64,000 nucleotides of DNA from Moniliella sp. 'wahieum' (GCA_003971905.1 RSEE01000052.1:186001-250000); one strand, 5' to 3'; positions 43,523-56,169 are shown, numbered from the stretch's first letter. A program made the numbers and translations. Notes: generated from the letters alone by a model not told the origin.

Positions 43523-45510
43523 ATGCCCCTCCCGCAAGCGCTGCAGCGTATGGCGCGCCAGCTGCACTTCCAGCGCGATCTCACCATCACTGCACCTACC
43601 GTCCACCCCACCCTTCTCCCCCACATCCTCTACTGAAGGTCTATCCTCTGACACGGACGAAACTGACGAGGAAGAGCCTCTCTCATGCATCGACCGCGTG
43701 CTCAACTGGCTCGTGCATCAATCGGGCTCGCTCCTGGTCTTCGTCTTGATTCAAGCCATCCTATTGGGCTGGGTCTTTGTTGGGATCCCCTACCACACCC
43801 AAACTGGCAAATCGTGATGGGCAATGGACAAGCAATCTTCTCATACGTGTGGGACTCGTTACTTATGCGCCATCAGCTTATGATTTTCGGGAAAACGCGG
43901 AGGTCGACTTCGTTACTTCGATCTAGGGCCGCGAACAACCTCGCCATGCTCCGTGAGTGTTTGTGCCACACCGTGTTCGTACGCACCCCCCTGCTTCTCC
44001 GAATTCGGGTGGGGATGAAGGCGGCATCCAACAGGTCCAATGTGTTGGTGCCCTCGCTGTCCTACTATCCCAACACCTCTTCACCCGCACTTGGACCCAC
44101 CCAGCACCACCATCACCACCAACCCCAACATCGCGTCCACTCCCACACCCACATCCAACCTGACTCCCTTGACCCCCAGCTCCCCACGGAATCCCGTATA
44201 GGAAAACGCTCACCTACTTTGCCTTCCTCATCGGACACATATTTTCCGTCATCTTGTTCTGGGTCTCCTTCTTCCTCTGGATCGGGTTTGGTCCGTCGAT
44301 GCAGTGGAGCAACCTGTGGCAGCTAGACTGGAACACGGCCTGTCGGCATGGATGATCTTTACGTTTTTCCTTCTTGGCCATTGTCGCGCGAAGAAAATGG
44401 TCGGTACGCTGGCGTGTGTACAGATGCGATTTGCGCCTCGACCGACGGTTGGAGTACCGGCTGAGGTGCTCACGCAGAATTCCCCGCTATTCCGCTGCCG
44501 ACGCTAATACCCCCCTCACAGGCAAGCAACTTACCACAAGGTCCTTTCGCCTGAGGGTAGTTCGCAGCAATGCCCCTCTTCGGCTGGAGCGAGCAACATG
44601 CCGATTTGCACCTCTCTTCCACGTGCAAACCTAGTCCGAAGTGCATTCAAGTGTACGCCTCGGTAGTGGGCACGCTAGTCGGCATCGTGTTCCTCATCGT
44701 GGTACTCATCGTCTGGCTTGCCATTGGTGCCCCCCATGAACTTCTCGACGGACGTGGTTGATTATCGGTACCTACGCCGGCTTGGTTTGGATTACACGAC
44801 GGTTTTCGTGCTACGGAACATGCAATGCGGTTTGGATGAGTGGGAGGATCCGTGGTTCGATGATTTGGCACGGCAGATGACGTGATGATGGATGCTGTGC
44901 GGAGGCGGGGCTTGCGCCTACGAATGTGATGGAGGAGGGGAGAACGGTGTCAAAACGCCGACAGGACCTGGAAGAGCAAGAGAAGAAGGGAAGACACTGT
45001 CCAGAATACAAGGGACCGAAGGAGAAGATATTGCAACCCCTCTCATGAACGGGGTCGTACTTCCCGGACTTAGTCGTCTACCCTCCACTTCCATCTCCGC
45101 ATCCTCACACAAGGAAGAAACTCTCCTCGCGGCTCTGGCGATGGACCCGCACGGTATCGGACCGATGCTCTTCTTTCGCGCATGAGTGGGCCGTCATTTT
45201 GGACCTGTTATTGATCCTTGGGTTGATCTGTGGTGCTTCGGCGATTCGCTGGAACATGACGGGTCAGCTGCTGTGCAACATTCCACCCATGACGATCGAA
45301 GCCTTCATAATGCAGATCCTGATCACTGGGCATAGGGCTGGATCAAAAGATGCGCAAGAGGCTGACAAGGCATACGCCAATCGGGTACGGTTGCAACCAG
45401 TTCTGGACCAAGTGTGTGCGGGACGTGCGGTGGAACAGGACAGGAGAAGGCAATACGTTGCTCCAAAGGTCCTGATGGCCGTGACGCCAGGGGGAAAAGA
45501 GGCCCACTAA
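43523..45510 (+). CDS. FET4: low-affinity iron (Fe2+/transition metal) permease
   Basis: This is a plasma-membrane transporter of the low-affinity Fe/Zn permease family. ATG 43523 starts MPLPQALQRMARQLHFQRDL. After a slip come a Glu/Asp-rich stretch and the first repeat: RVLNWLVHQSGSLLVFVLIQ then AILLGWVFVGIPY, WQIVMGNGQAIFSYVWDSLL with MRHQL (family WQ.IMQD.Q.I..Y..D.LLMRQQ) and LRSRAANNLAML. After an intron-like, His-rich stretch (about 43960-44200) follow LTYFAFLIGHIFSVILFWVS and MIFTFF. The second repeat includes VYASVVGTLVGIVFLIVVLI, WLIIGTYAGLV and LDLLLILGLICGASAIRWNM then TGQLLCNIPPMTIEAFIM, a very characteristic end. Many frame changes, some of them introns, are present; the order of motifs is complete. 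Regulation by iron is expected in the family but not visible here. Confidence 0.88.
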
Positions 45511-47597
45511 CTTGCACCCACGCGTGAACGACAACTCTTCATGACCATCCATCATTGACGACAACATTTGCGATCATGAGCCCAACAGTCAGTACCGACC
45601 GGCGGACCGTCGCTGACTTGAGTCTCTAGGCCCCAACGATACCTTTTTTTTTACTGATGAGATCGACGACCTTTTCTCTTTTTGCTGTGCATGCCACTTA
45701 AACGTTTTACGTGCGTAACGCGTAGTAACGCCTTTTGAATGATGACGGTCGACCGACGACCTGTTTTTTTTTGCTTTTATGGCATAACGACTCCCCTGCC
45801 CCTTTTGCTTCAGGCCTCACTTCCTTCTAGCTTTTGAGAAGATGGGGGTCTGTTTGCACGTTTTAATTATTGGATTGAATATTGATTGACGCGTGAAGGA
45901 CGCGGGTGCATTTGCGGACTTATAGTACTTTTAGCTCTCACATGGCACCAGTGACTTGTGTCCTGCGTGTCCTCCATGGCATGCACGGGGCATCATGTAT
46001 CATTTTCTCTGACACCGAGCTAAAGTTACACTGTGGCTATTTCGATTTCTTCTGTGACTCGTTTTGGGTATGTTGTGGTATCATGAGACACGTTGCCATG
46101 TTGTGTGGCGTGCATCAACGCCCTCGGGCCTCAGGCCTCACGTCAGCGAATCTGCACCATCATTTCACGTGTGGCAGTTGGATCGAGGATCCTTGGGGTT
46201 TCTTTTTTGGTTCGCAGTGCTGGACTGTGGCATGCTGCGATGTCATGGTGCGGCGTAAATAGGTTTTGTATAACGCGCAACGCGTAATAATGACCCACAA
46301 AAGGATGCCAGAAAGCATGTACGACACCGCTATTCTACGATACCGACGCAGCGGAGTGAGACCTGAAAGAAGCTGAGAGGGAAGTGTTGAGAGGATAATT
46401 ATACTAAGGTGCCAGGTTGTGCGAGACGCAGCTACTAACTGTTGTTGGAGATAACTGACGGCACATAATATGGTATGCGCAGCTTGCGAGCGGAGCGCTT
46501 CCGCCCGGCTAATAGGTGAGCGTCACCGCGTCACCGTTGTTGAGAAAACCGAGGGCCGTATGAGGGAACCCTAATAGTACTACCCCCTTCAACATATTTT
46601 TGGAGTAGAATTGGTTCTCAGCGTACGTTCAGGGTTGAACTGAACGTTCAGCGTTCATCCGAAAGCTCACAGGCTCACATGTGCAACCACGCTAACCCAG
46701 GCATATACTCCAACCTCGCCCGGCATTGAAGATGATCGAGTATTTCGACTATTGCTCGCATGGCTTACACACGCCTCCAACAGGATGGACGAGGTTGCCG
46801 GGGTTATGCATGTGCTGCACCACGTCATGCATCATGCATAACAAACAGGCACGGGGGCACTTGCTCACTCGCCGCCATGCCGCGGGGGGTGGCGTGCATC
46901 TGAGACATGCGGGGGAAACGAGTCGGCCGGACACAAGCGAGGCGCAGGGGGTTAATCAAAAAGGATCGGTGATCGATGATCGATGATCCGTGGTCGGTGG
47001 TTGGTCTCCCACAGGCGAATCGGCCTCCCCCACTGCGTCCTCCGCCCCCCCCCACTGCGTCCTCCGTCCTCAGGCCTCACTGTAGACTCATTAGACCTGT
47101 CTATTCCGCCCCCCACCACCATGTCAGACGGCCACACTATTTTTATGTGCCCAACAAAAATGCACGCAACTCAAGCATCCTCTCCCTTGTGCGGGCGACT
47201 AATAATAATAGTATTAGTACAGACGCTGAAGTTACAGATGCGCACCAGCCCTGTATATGCGTCGGCAAACTGGCGGTAGGGACGGACCACCGCGGGAGCC
47301 ACTGCCCCGTCCCCCACCCCTTCTCTGCCTGAGACCTAAGGCAGGTCTCAGAATGTTTCACAGGTAGACCAGGCGGGAGACATTGCCCCCGTCCCCCTTC
47401 CCACTCTTATTTGCCTTCGATCTTAATGCCAGGCTTGACTTGACAGTAGACCAGCCCGTCCCGTCGACAGCCAAAGACGCCAGCAGCACCGGCCATAAAT
47501 ACCCCCGACCGTCGCCTTCCCCTTCACCTTCCCCCCCACCTTCACCTTCCCTCTCCCACCTTCACCTTCACCCCCCACACCTTCACCACGCTGAACG
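45511..47597. other. 2.1-kb intergenic region
   Basis: No conserved gene is seen. Words of the recurring set appear: ACGCGTAGTAACG at 45717, GGGCCTCAGGCCTCACG at 46126, GTTGAACTGAACGTTCAGCG at 46635, CATGCATCATGCAT at 46827, GATCGATGATCGATGATCC at 46970 and TCCTCAGGCCTCAC at 47069. A 22-bp word at 46481-46502 is repeated in inverse orientation near 28757. The right end is CT-rich and leads into the next gene. Confidence 0.5.
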
Positions 47598-49094
47598 ATG
47601 CCGCACCACTTCGGTTCGTCATGCCCTCTCTCCATTTCTGGAGCCTAGATACGACTAACACTTCCCATTTTTGCAGCCGAGCCGATGAGCCACCACGGGC
47701 ATTCCTCTGAGTAGTGGAAGCAGCCCCTATCCTTGTCAACTTGTCGACGCAACGCCTTCCGCCTGTCCATTCTCGCAGCATCCCTCCATGGTTCAGCCAT
47801 CCGCGATGCCACCTGCCTCCTGCTCTGCATGGCAAGGGCGCCAGAGTCGAGTTCCTCCGCTTCATTGTCCCCTGTTACTGGTTCCACACTTCCCGCCCTG
47901 CTTCCGTTCAAATCAATCCTATGAGCACTTCGGATGGCCTCACGTTTTCTCGGTTGAGGCTTCCCCTCCCCCTGTTCCTTCTCGTCCCTGCCCCCAAACC
48001 CGCAACCGCGCAGGTTTGGACAAGTCTGGCCTGAACCGTCAGCCCAAGCGTTCATCGCCGACGACCGTGCCCTGGTGCTTGGCAAACCTAGTTCCCAGAC
48101 CAAATCCAGCAAGAAAAAGAAGAAGGATGAACCTAAGAGCAAAAAGGGTCGGGACCGCAGTATTCGAAGCGACGCGGTGGCACGCCCGGGGGACACGTTG
48201 GTGCGTCCGTACGCATGTGGCGCACCGTGGTGCAAGCTAGAGTGGATGCGTGTCTTTACTCCGCAATGCCCTGAGATTGTGGTGCTGGAGCAGTGCCTGC
48301 CTCTTCTTTCGCCTGAAACCCAGGCAGTCTTGCAGGCCGCTCATCAAGAGGAGCGGTCCGGGCTTTTGGCCACGTTTGCCACGTCCAAAGAACTTCAGGA
48401 ACATGTCCAGCAATGCCATGGAAGCATTCTTGCTTCTCAAGAGGCGGGTGTGGTTGCGACGGTCAAAAACACGTTGTACATGTGTTCCCTTCCTCGCTGC
48501 CTCCTGGCCTATGGCAAGCCGCAGAACCTCCAGCACCACATCCAAGTCACCGGCAAGGGTGCTAAGCACATTTGCCACGGATCGCTTCGAAAGGCAGACG
48601 GCGAGCAAGTGGGCTACCACACTGGCCCCTCCTCTCTGGGCATGTCAATGACAGAGGCTATGGAGTTTATGGAGAAGCAGGGAGCGCATCTGCCTGCTCC
48701 CAAACCATGGATCTGTATGGGTGCTCAACTGGGCCACGTGCGCAGCCAGCTCCATTTGGCACTCACACGCCAAGTTGGGGTGGAGAGGGAGGAGGATGCG
48801 AGCTACATGAGTATCGCCGTTCATGCTCTTCCCTGCAAGCGCTCCTTTGAGGAAGCCAAAGGCCTGGCCTACCACCTCGCCAGTCAAGAATCTGGGCACA
48901 GTACGCTTGCCCAGCTCGCCTTGGACCGGATTGCGGCGGAAGAGGCGGGTACCCCGCCACCTCACCATGCCGGAGTCGACGAGCAGAACCCCACGATCGC
49001 TCGGACTCTCGAGCTCTTTATCCAGGCCATGAAGGAAGCGCCCCGTCTCCGTGGCGCGGTTCAGCGCTTGCTTCCTGTCCAGTCTCAGTTGTGA
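47598..49094 (+). CDS. zinc-finger-like protein of unknown function
   Basis: ATG 47598 opens MPHHF, an intron (donor GTTCGT, acceptor TTTTGCAG) follows, and the next exon reads AEPMSHHGHSSE. A Ser/Pro-rich N-terminal region follows (about 47720-48060, with at least one frame change). The final 339 codons are open: a Lys-rich nuclear-localisation-like stretch (SKKKKKDEPKSKKGRDR), then two C2H2-like units. The first is PYACGAPWCKLEW with KELQEHVQQCHG; the second is YMCSLPRCLLAYGKPQNLQH with HIQ...H. A third Cys/His pair near 48830 (HALPCKRSFEEAKGLAYHL) may be another unit. Irregular spacing makes this a degenerate C2H2 protein, probably nuclear. I cannot name the orthologue. Confidence 0.7.
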
Positions 49095-49604
49095 CTTTGC
49101 GTTCGCTCTCCTTTCCTATGTTTATTTTCCGACCATTCACCTTCCTGTTCTATCCCTCTTGGTACATACTACAATGGTGGCTTCTCAAACCATTTCCTTA
49201 ATAATTTACCTCCTCTGTAGCGCTTTCCCATTGTAGACCTCAATCCTACCAACACTAACATAATATTGGGCTTTCCCACCAGCCCGTTTGGGGTTTTCTA
49301 TATTAGTATTAGTATTATCGTCCTCAGCTCAGGATCGTAGTGCCATATCAGTACCCGTTAACCATCTGAACCCCATACCATCTCCATCGTCGGCTGATGT
49401 CTGAGGCCTCCCCCGCTTCGGTACTGTGAAGGTGCATATGCACAGTAGGGCTAGCCGCTACGAGAATCTCGCCGTTCCGGCCTTGACGGATAACGGTCCA
49501 AAACCCAAGTGGAAGGTAATTGGATGAAGTGGGCTAGGAAAAAGAACAAGGACCAGAGAAACAAGACAAACACTACCTTCCCTACGCGAGAAGGGGGAGG
49601 GGAG
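49095..49604. other. intergenic stretch between convergent genes
   Basis: It holds the 3' flanks of the zinc-finger-like gene (+) and the VTT gene (-). AT-rich near 49140-49320; no coding signal recognised. Confidence 0.45.
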
Positions 49605-51400
49605 TTAAAGCGAGATGCGACTGGATATCCCCCACTCTATCACGGCACGTTGGTCCAATTCCTCGCGGGGGGTGGTACGCTCCTCACCTTCCTCGTCCGA
49701 GTCGGAAAAAGGATTGTGCCTAGGCGGGTGGCCATGGACCGGGTGGATTTGGGGTGGACGTACGTCCCATTCGCCATCGGGCAACGACAACGAGGGTGCC
49801 CGTACACTCCTCGGTCGCATAAGGCGAGAAGTGTTGTTAGGACTGGGGCCCCATGCTGCCGCACTGTCCACCTCGGGAGGCGGGCTGAGCGTACCCCCAA
49901 GCCCGACCCCGGCCTCTATTCCGACCCCCAGCCCTAGGCTGCCCTGAGTCGACTCGGCCCAAGGGGTAGGCGAGGGGGCACTGACGAACGATCCGCGGTT
50001 CGTTGACGGAAGCACAGCTGATGGCGAGGGGGGTGTCATCGTTCATAGTAACCTCTCGTCGGTGCCGACGGGAGAGAAATGTTGGCGTGGCGCGGGTAGT
50101 GGGAGGCGATGATAATGGGCAGGAGGAAGATGGTGGCGCCCAGCAAGGGGGAAAGAATGGGCCCACTCTCGACGTACGCGGTCAGGGCAGATCCAAGGAG
50201 GACGTAGCACCCAGCATAAGGAACACGGCCAACAACGGTAGTGAAAAGGATCACGATCAGAGGTAATAGGCCCGTCGAGGCACAGATAAAGCTGATTTTG
50301 CGCCCCAAGTCAAAGGGCTGAGCCGGGCCAGCAGCAATTGGGCATGATGATGAGGCCGCATCATTTCTTTTCGCCAAGCGTGAATGCTATGCTCAACTGG
50401 CCCCACGCCAGCCAGAGAGGAGCGGAGGAGCCTGGCTATACCGCATGCAAGAGCGGTGCTGGGCACGGTCGCCTGTAGAAATCGGATATCAAGTAAGTGT
50501 ATGAGTAGGACAGGGCGCTGGATCAAGGGCGTACCAAGAGGATGAAGAGGGTGCCTTTCAGTGGGCCCCAGATGATTCCAGCAAGCACACTGAGGATCAG
50601 AGTACCAGGAAGGGAGAATGCCTGAACGCTGCCGAAGTCCAAGCGGGTTAGTATATGCGAGGAGGAGGGGGAGGGTGGGTGGGGTAGAGGGACCATACAA
50701 GCAAAAGAGTACCAGGTGCACAATGCGGCTATGCCAAGGCCACAATGCAGCATAGTGAACCAGAGCATGATGAAGAGCTAGTAGATCTGCGCGAGAAGTG
50801 GGCCACCTCAGCGAGGAGCGGTCGGGCCTGGTTCAAGTCAGCCCTGTTCATAAGCATACACGAAAAGAAGGCCTGAGGGGGGTCTGGGTTGAAAACGTAC
50901 TCCTGTACTGGTGGCATCAAGTAGCGGCCAAGCTCGAGGAGCGTACCCAGCGTTAAGGCGAGCAAGGCGACAAACCATAGGAGAGTGAAGCACACGGCCC
51001 CTGAGGCGCGGGCAGGAGACGACAGTATCGATGAAGGCGGCAAAGGTACGTCATAAGGGCCGAGTTCAGCGTCCCGGTGGCGAACCGAAGGATGGAAGGC
51101 GGATAGGGTGCCCCAATCATCTCGTCCGAGGAACTCGTCTTCACCGCCGTCGGCAGCCTCGGGGAGTGGGGGGTGGCAATGTCAATGGGTGCTCCAGCCG
51201 AGGCGGCGGGGACAAAGAGCACAGGGCCAGCGGGGGGGTTCGGGGGCGGCGGATGATGGCAGGAGGTCGTCCTGCCAAGCATCGCGTGCGGCGGGCACGG
51301 GGGACACCATGCTGGTGGTGCAGGACAGGGCGGCGGAGAGATGCTGGAGGGGCGGGAGATCTGAGATCTGAGAGCGGGTGGTGGCGCAGCCACTCGCCAT
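49605..51400 (-). CDS. VTT-domain (TMEM41/Tvp38/DedA-like) multi-pass membrane protein
   Basis: ATG 51400 opens a Ser/Pro-rich cytosolic leader (MASGCATTRSQISDLPPLQH). TM1 is VCFTLLWFVALLALTLGTLL. A lumenal-looking loop follows (PPVQEYVFNPDPPQAF, NRADLNQARPLLAEVAHF). After TM2 (MLHCGLGIAALCTWYSFAC) an intron ends before the core VTT motif QAFSLPGTLILSVLAGIIWG then PLKGTLFILL. A helical ATVPSTALACGIARLLRSSL segment, FDLGRKISFICASTGLLPLI and VILFTTVVGRVPYAGCY complete the domain. The tail is Ser/Pro/Gly-rich with an acidic SDSDEEGEE patch. VTT proteins such as TMEM41B/VMP1 are phospholipid scramblases linked to autophagy and lipid mobilisation; assignment to a specific subfamily is inference. 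At least four introns or slips occur. Confidence 0.68.
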
Positions 51401-52335
51401 GCTCTTTACGCACGTCACGCGTCACGGGGCATTCGCCGTTCATATTGCGCTTTGCATCATTAACCAGCAAGGCGCTGGTTTTCAGCTGGCCGGCGCCGCT
51501 CAGCTCCACATAAATCGCTCACTCGCGCGCCGCTGTCATGCGCAGCTCGCAGCAGCAGACGCATAGCAATGCCCATCCAGCTCATCTCGCCTCGCCCAGG
51601 GCAAGGACTGCTCCCACCAGCTCTCTCGCGGGCAGCAGGATCGCATGGCCGTCTGTCTGCCTGGGGCGCCCACATCGATCATCCCATACCCATCCACCCG
51701 CCCGCTGCTTGCTCCGATGGTGGCACGATCACGGCCACATGCTCTTACCTGCATCCCAGCTAAGCCGCGCCATTCCCGCACCACAGCTTTTGTGATTCTC
51801 ATTGCTGCGTGCCGTCTTGGGCTCAGCTTGAAGGAACAAGCGACCACTAACCAGGCCAACCAGATTTGGGGACTGCAGCGGCTCAAGGACTCAGGTTGAT
51901 CCCTAGGTTGTTAGTACTGAGCAGGAATGCAGGCCGCCGCTGAGCATCATTGCAGGAACAGCACCAGCTCCACACACCGAACAGATGCGCTCACAGGTAC
52001 CCACTTGGACCCAACGGCACGCTGCCTTCACTCCCCCTCGTACTACGGAGAGTCGGGTCGCGGCGCCCCCATCCGGCACTTGCTGGTCCCGCCCCTTACC
52101 CGCGAAAAATGAGCACCGGCATTATTCTTTCGCTACCCGGGCGAATTCCTGAGAGCAATGCAGACGTTCATGGGGGAGAATAGAACACTAAAGAGAGACT
52201 GAGGCAGTAAAGCTACCAGCTTCCGGCCCAGCGCAGTAGGTCCTCCGACGCGCTTCACACTCAATAGCGACCGGGAGCCCAAAGGCGAAGATAGAGGGTG
52301 CAAGCATAACAATTCTGACGCATTTGTGAGCATAC
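51401..52335. other. intergenic region, no gene seen
   Basis: It contains the VTT gene promoter at the left, with a CACGTCACGCGTCACGG word at about 51412-51428 like the other TCACGCG arrays. Open frames on both strands (for example 51536-51886 minus) lack family features. Confidence 0.45.
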
Positions 52336-54781
52336 TTAGAGGTCTTCATGCTCCCTGAACTGGAATGTCAACGCGTCCATGAACCACTGTTGCTCCTGCT
52401 TGTTCAAGAGGAAGAAGAAGACAGCGTTGATAAATGCGAGGGAAAAGAGGACGAGCCAGGTGCGAGGGTTGGCCACGATAGGCCAAATGTGGCGCAACCA
52501 ACACCGGCGCAGGGCATTCGACCGTTCCAAAAGGGTAATGTGAAGATCGTGTTCGTACCCCAGCGCCTTCTGGGCGTGGGTGACATACAAGGTCTCCTTC
52601 TCAGTGTCAAGGCGCCAACTGCCGTCGCTCAGCTCGATCAGCACATTCTTCCCTTCAAACAGATACTTGGGAAAGAAGATCTCGGTGACAAGCGAGCTGG
52701 AACGACGGTTCATCCAACTCAGATGGAATTCGCCATGATGCCGATCCCAGTTGGTCGAAAGCGGAACGCCTGCAACTTTAGCGGCATAGGGACGGATGAG
52801 GGCTTCAAGGATTCTTCCACCACGGTACCGGTCATCGGTCGCACCTTTGGTGTTGGCCCGGTCGCGAGAGGCGTCGTCAGCAGTGATCACGCTAAAGTCC
52901 TCCTTGTTCCATCCATCGCCATGGGCAGAAACAGCATCCGGGTTAAAGTTCCACCAGGTGAACGAGGCCCAGTTCTTTTCGAGCGCATTAAGCATCGCAT
53001 CCGCAAGCTCGACATGTTTGCGGTAATCTCCAGTGCGATACGCGTGAGCGCCGTTAATGTCGTATGGCAGGCCAATCTCCCCAATCAGGAGTGGTACATT
53101 CCCCAGCGACTGGCGCCCGAACGAAACCTGCGCTGTCAATTGCTTAATGTAGTTTCTCCGCAGCCCTCCTTCGCCAAAGTAGAGCGCATTGAGGAAAACA
53201 TGCCTCTAGCGAGGCCTTGCACGTTGACTGACATGAAAGACCAAACCTTGCCAAAGAGGACATTAAGATCGTAGAAATGTGGGGCATAGACCAAGTTGGG
53301 AGGATGTTCTCCCTCCAAGACAGTGGGAACAGCATACGTTTGCTTGGTAGGATCAGGCGGTGGCGCTGCCCTCCTCTTGGGCTTGACCAGCTTGGATTCG
53401 GCCACATACTTCGGGGGCCAGGGCGGGAAAAAACTCGTTGGGGATGGGCTCGAGCATGATAAACAGGTCCTTATTCTTCTTTTGGAGTCGGGGAGAAACG
53501 CTGGATAAAGGGTAGGTAAAAGTCCTTGTACCACTCCACAGGCTTGGGCTCCTTTCCGCGCTGGTCCTGGGAAAAGTAATGTTCCGATGCAACTTGCGCC
53601 TGCTGGCTCTCCTCGTCCCACTTCCACACACCATGCGACTTCCACGGACAAACTCCGTCCTTCCAAATGGACTTGCCATCTGGGTCGAGGAGACTGTCGT
53701 GCGTCTTGCGCGTGGGGAACGGCCAGGTCTTGACATAGAACGGGACTTTTTGCGCCTTGCCATCGGCCAAGGCCAAGCTCTGGAGCAAATTGGGGAAATG
53801 ACCAATGTGTAGGTCCGTATCGTAGTTCCACTTGTGGAAGCTCCCCAGACCAATCAGACCGCGATGGGGTTCATTGAGCAGATCGAACCCCAAGAAACCA
53901 TCCAGTCCAGCAAGCTGGTCGGCCAGGTACCCATACGCATCGATAAACGCCGTCTGCAGAAAGCGCTGGATCTGCTGCGAGTCCTTGGTCCTAAACTGGG
54001 ATCCTTCCATCTCCTTGGGAAAAAGGCGAGAATGCAAGTTGGGTGCAAACACTTCGCCCCCCCAAAACAGGGTGGCCATCGTCGCCGCCCCCAGTTTCTG
54101 GTATCCCGAGGGCCAGAGGAACGGACCGCTTGGCTCCTTGGGGGTGTCAGCATCGTCGAGGCAGTGAATGTAGGCTGCGCCGGTGGCCTTGAAAGCGCTT
54201 CGGTCCATTCCTGCCGCCTCGAGAGTCCACCCTGGCGCACCGCTGCCTCCTGTGAATCGGCTCCACACGTCTTGATGGGCACAGATGAAAGCCTTCATGC
54301 CCATGGAGCCAATGAGGGTTATGAGCTCCTTCAGATAGGCAATGTACTCCGTGTCCAGGTCCTCAATCCGCGGGCCAGCATGAGAAATGCTCTCCCATGT
54401 TACCATGAGACGGATAAGCGGGTAACCCCATGCCTTGAGCTGGCCCAGGCGCCGTGGAGCCTCTTCCAGAGGAAATGGACGGCCATAAAAGGTGACCTTC
54501 CGGTCGTCAGTCTCCCATGCATCTGTAAGATGCGTGAGGCCGTTGGGGTTCGTCGGTCTTTGCAAGGTTTAGGGTCAGTGGCGACCGTGTAGGGGAATGG
54601 AGCAGGAAGACATACAACTTGCTCCACTCACATTCATACCATGGAGGAGCAAGACCCGGCCGGCGGCATCGAGGAAACTGCGGCCGTCGATTTGGATTCT
54701 GCCCCCCACCGCAGCAGACGACAAGTCGATTGCGGCACCCGAAGCCAAGGGCGGGCCCGAAAGCTGGGTGGTACTGGTCAT
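52336..54781 (-). CDS. EGH1: GH5 sterylglucosidase/glucosylceramidase (EGCrP2/Egh1 type)
   Basis: This is a glycoside hydrolase family 5 enzyme of the group that cleaves steryl-beta-glucosides and fungal glucosylceramide. ATG 54781 opens MTSTTQLSGPPLASGAAIDL; then GRSFLDAAGRVLLLHGMNVSGAS; intron; FYGRPFPLEEAPRRLGQLKA and WGYPLIRLMVTWESISHAGP. The TIM barrel has FICAHQDVWSRFTGGSGAPG, the acid/base Glu in GFDLLNEPHRG and the nucleophile Glu in LIGEIGLPYDING. Next come WASFTWWNFNPD and DRYRGGRILEALIRPYA. A C-terminal beta domain follows, with EIFFPKYLFEG. Near the end there is one clear hydrophobic segment (TWLVLFSLAFINAVFFFLL) and a short polar tail, suggesting a membrane anchor. It is head-to-head with COQ7, 317 bp apart. 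One or two frame slips occur near 53.15 and 53.45 kb. Confidence 0.88.
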
Positions 54782-55098
54782 CCTCTTGGCTCGTGCGACA
54801 GGGTGGAAGCAAAAGGGAGACAGACGGGCGGGCTTCCAGCTTGTGCCGAATAGAAGAGTAAGCCTCGACTCAGCTGAACCGCTCACGCCCGATGTGGGCA
54901 CGTTACGTGGCACGCTCACGTGACCTTCAGTTCCCATCGATCCCATCCACCCCATGACGTATGATGCCTGGACATGACCGGTGACCGCCGCCGCCTGTTC
55001 CTCACTGCGTCGATCGATCAGGTCAGATTGGTGCAGCTGAGCCAGTTGCTGGCAGCCAGGCGTGCTTCCAACCACATCGACCCAGGCCGCCATTGGAC
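54782..55098. promoter_or_regulatory. shared divergent promoter region EGH1/COQ7
   Basis: 317 bp separate the two start codons. It contains CACGTGACC-like words (CTCACGTGACC at about 54914) and GTGACCGGT. No TATA box was recognised. The bidirectional role is inferred from the gene arrangement. Confidence 0.45.
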
Positions 55099-55998
55099 AT
55101 GACGCCCACCATGCTGGCGTTTGGGAGGCTGCGCACGCCGATGCGCATCCTGCGCATGCAGGCGGTGCGATGCCATAGCACCAGCACCAGCACCAGCGCC
55201 CATGCCCCCCCACTTGCTTCTCCTTCTACGTCTCTCCGCAGCAACAAGCGGCCGGGACCCAGGGGACACCCACCAGCCTCTCGCCTGCTGACCGTGCAAG
55301 GCTCGAGGGGATGCTGCGTGTGGACCATGCCGGCGAGTTGGCAGCCAACACGATCTATGAAGCGCAAGCGAATGTGTTTGCTTGGGGTTGGGGGACAATC
55401 GGACCAAAGCGTTGATGCTCGAATGTGGGAGGTGGAAAAGAAGCATTTATATGTGGCTCAAAAGCTGCTCGACCAACATGGCGCCTCCCCTTCTGTTCTT
55501 TTGCCCATTTGGGGTGTGGCAGGCAGTGTCCTCGGCGCCGTTACGGCGGTGCTAGGGAAGAAAGCGGCGATGGCCTGTACCGAGGCAGTGGAGACTGTGA
55601 TTGGGGAACATTACGATGAGTATGTGCCTGTCCTGCGTTAGCTCCAGCGTGTTGTGCCCGTCATTGACCTGGCGCCGCTTCGTCCAGCCAACTTGTTCAT
55701 CTGCGGCATATCACCGGGGTCAAAACCGACCCGATTGCCGAGCGCGTCGTCGAGGCTCGTCAACCTGCTTCCGACGCTTCCACCGCAGTTGGGGAGGGCA
55801 CCGGAGTCCCCAAGAAAAGAGGAACATCCTTCGCTTCTGCTCTTGTCGGATGTCATCACTGAATTCCGGGATGACGAGCTAGGCCACCTCGATACGGCGG
55901 TGGAGAATGATGCACAACAGGCACCGCATCATGCGCTCCTCTCTGCAATCGTAGGGTACGGGTGCAAAGCAGCGATCCAGGTGGCGAAACGGATATGA
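55099..55998 (+). CDS. COQ7: 5-demethoxyubiquinone hydroxylase, mitochondrial
   Basis: This diiron monooxygenase performs the penultimate step of ubiquinone synthesis, on the matrix face of the inner membrane in the CoQ synthome. ATG 55099 begins [20 protein letters not shown], a basic presequence. Ferritin-like motifs follow in order: [20 protein letters not shown] (first Glu ligand), [19 protein letters not shown] (ExxH), [36 protein letters not shown] (Glu, ExxH) and [20 protein letters not shown] (final Glu, ExxH), ending AAIQVAKRI-stop. Between the last two is a fungal-type loop with many Thr/Ala and Lys. All ligands are present. Frame changes occur in the N-terminal third and around the loop, without intron signals, so indels are suspected. 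Confidence 0.92.
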
Positions 55999-56169
55999 TG
56001 TCTTCCCATCACAATTTCTTTCTACCGAATGTGCCATGAACGCTGTGCGCGCTCCTCCTACACACTGCTACTCATGCACACAAGGTGAGCAATACGTAAC
56101 TATCAACCGATTCTTTGGTAAATGAAGGGGGGGCGACGCATTAGGCGGAAACATGAGCAACATTCAAAT

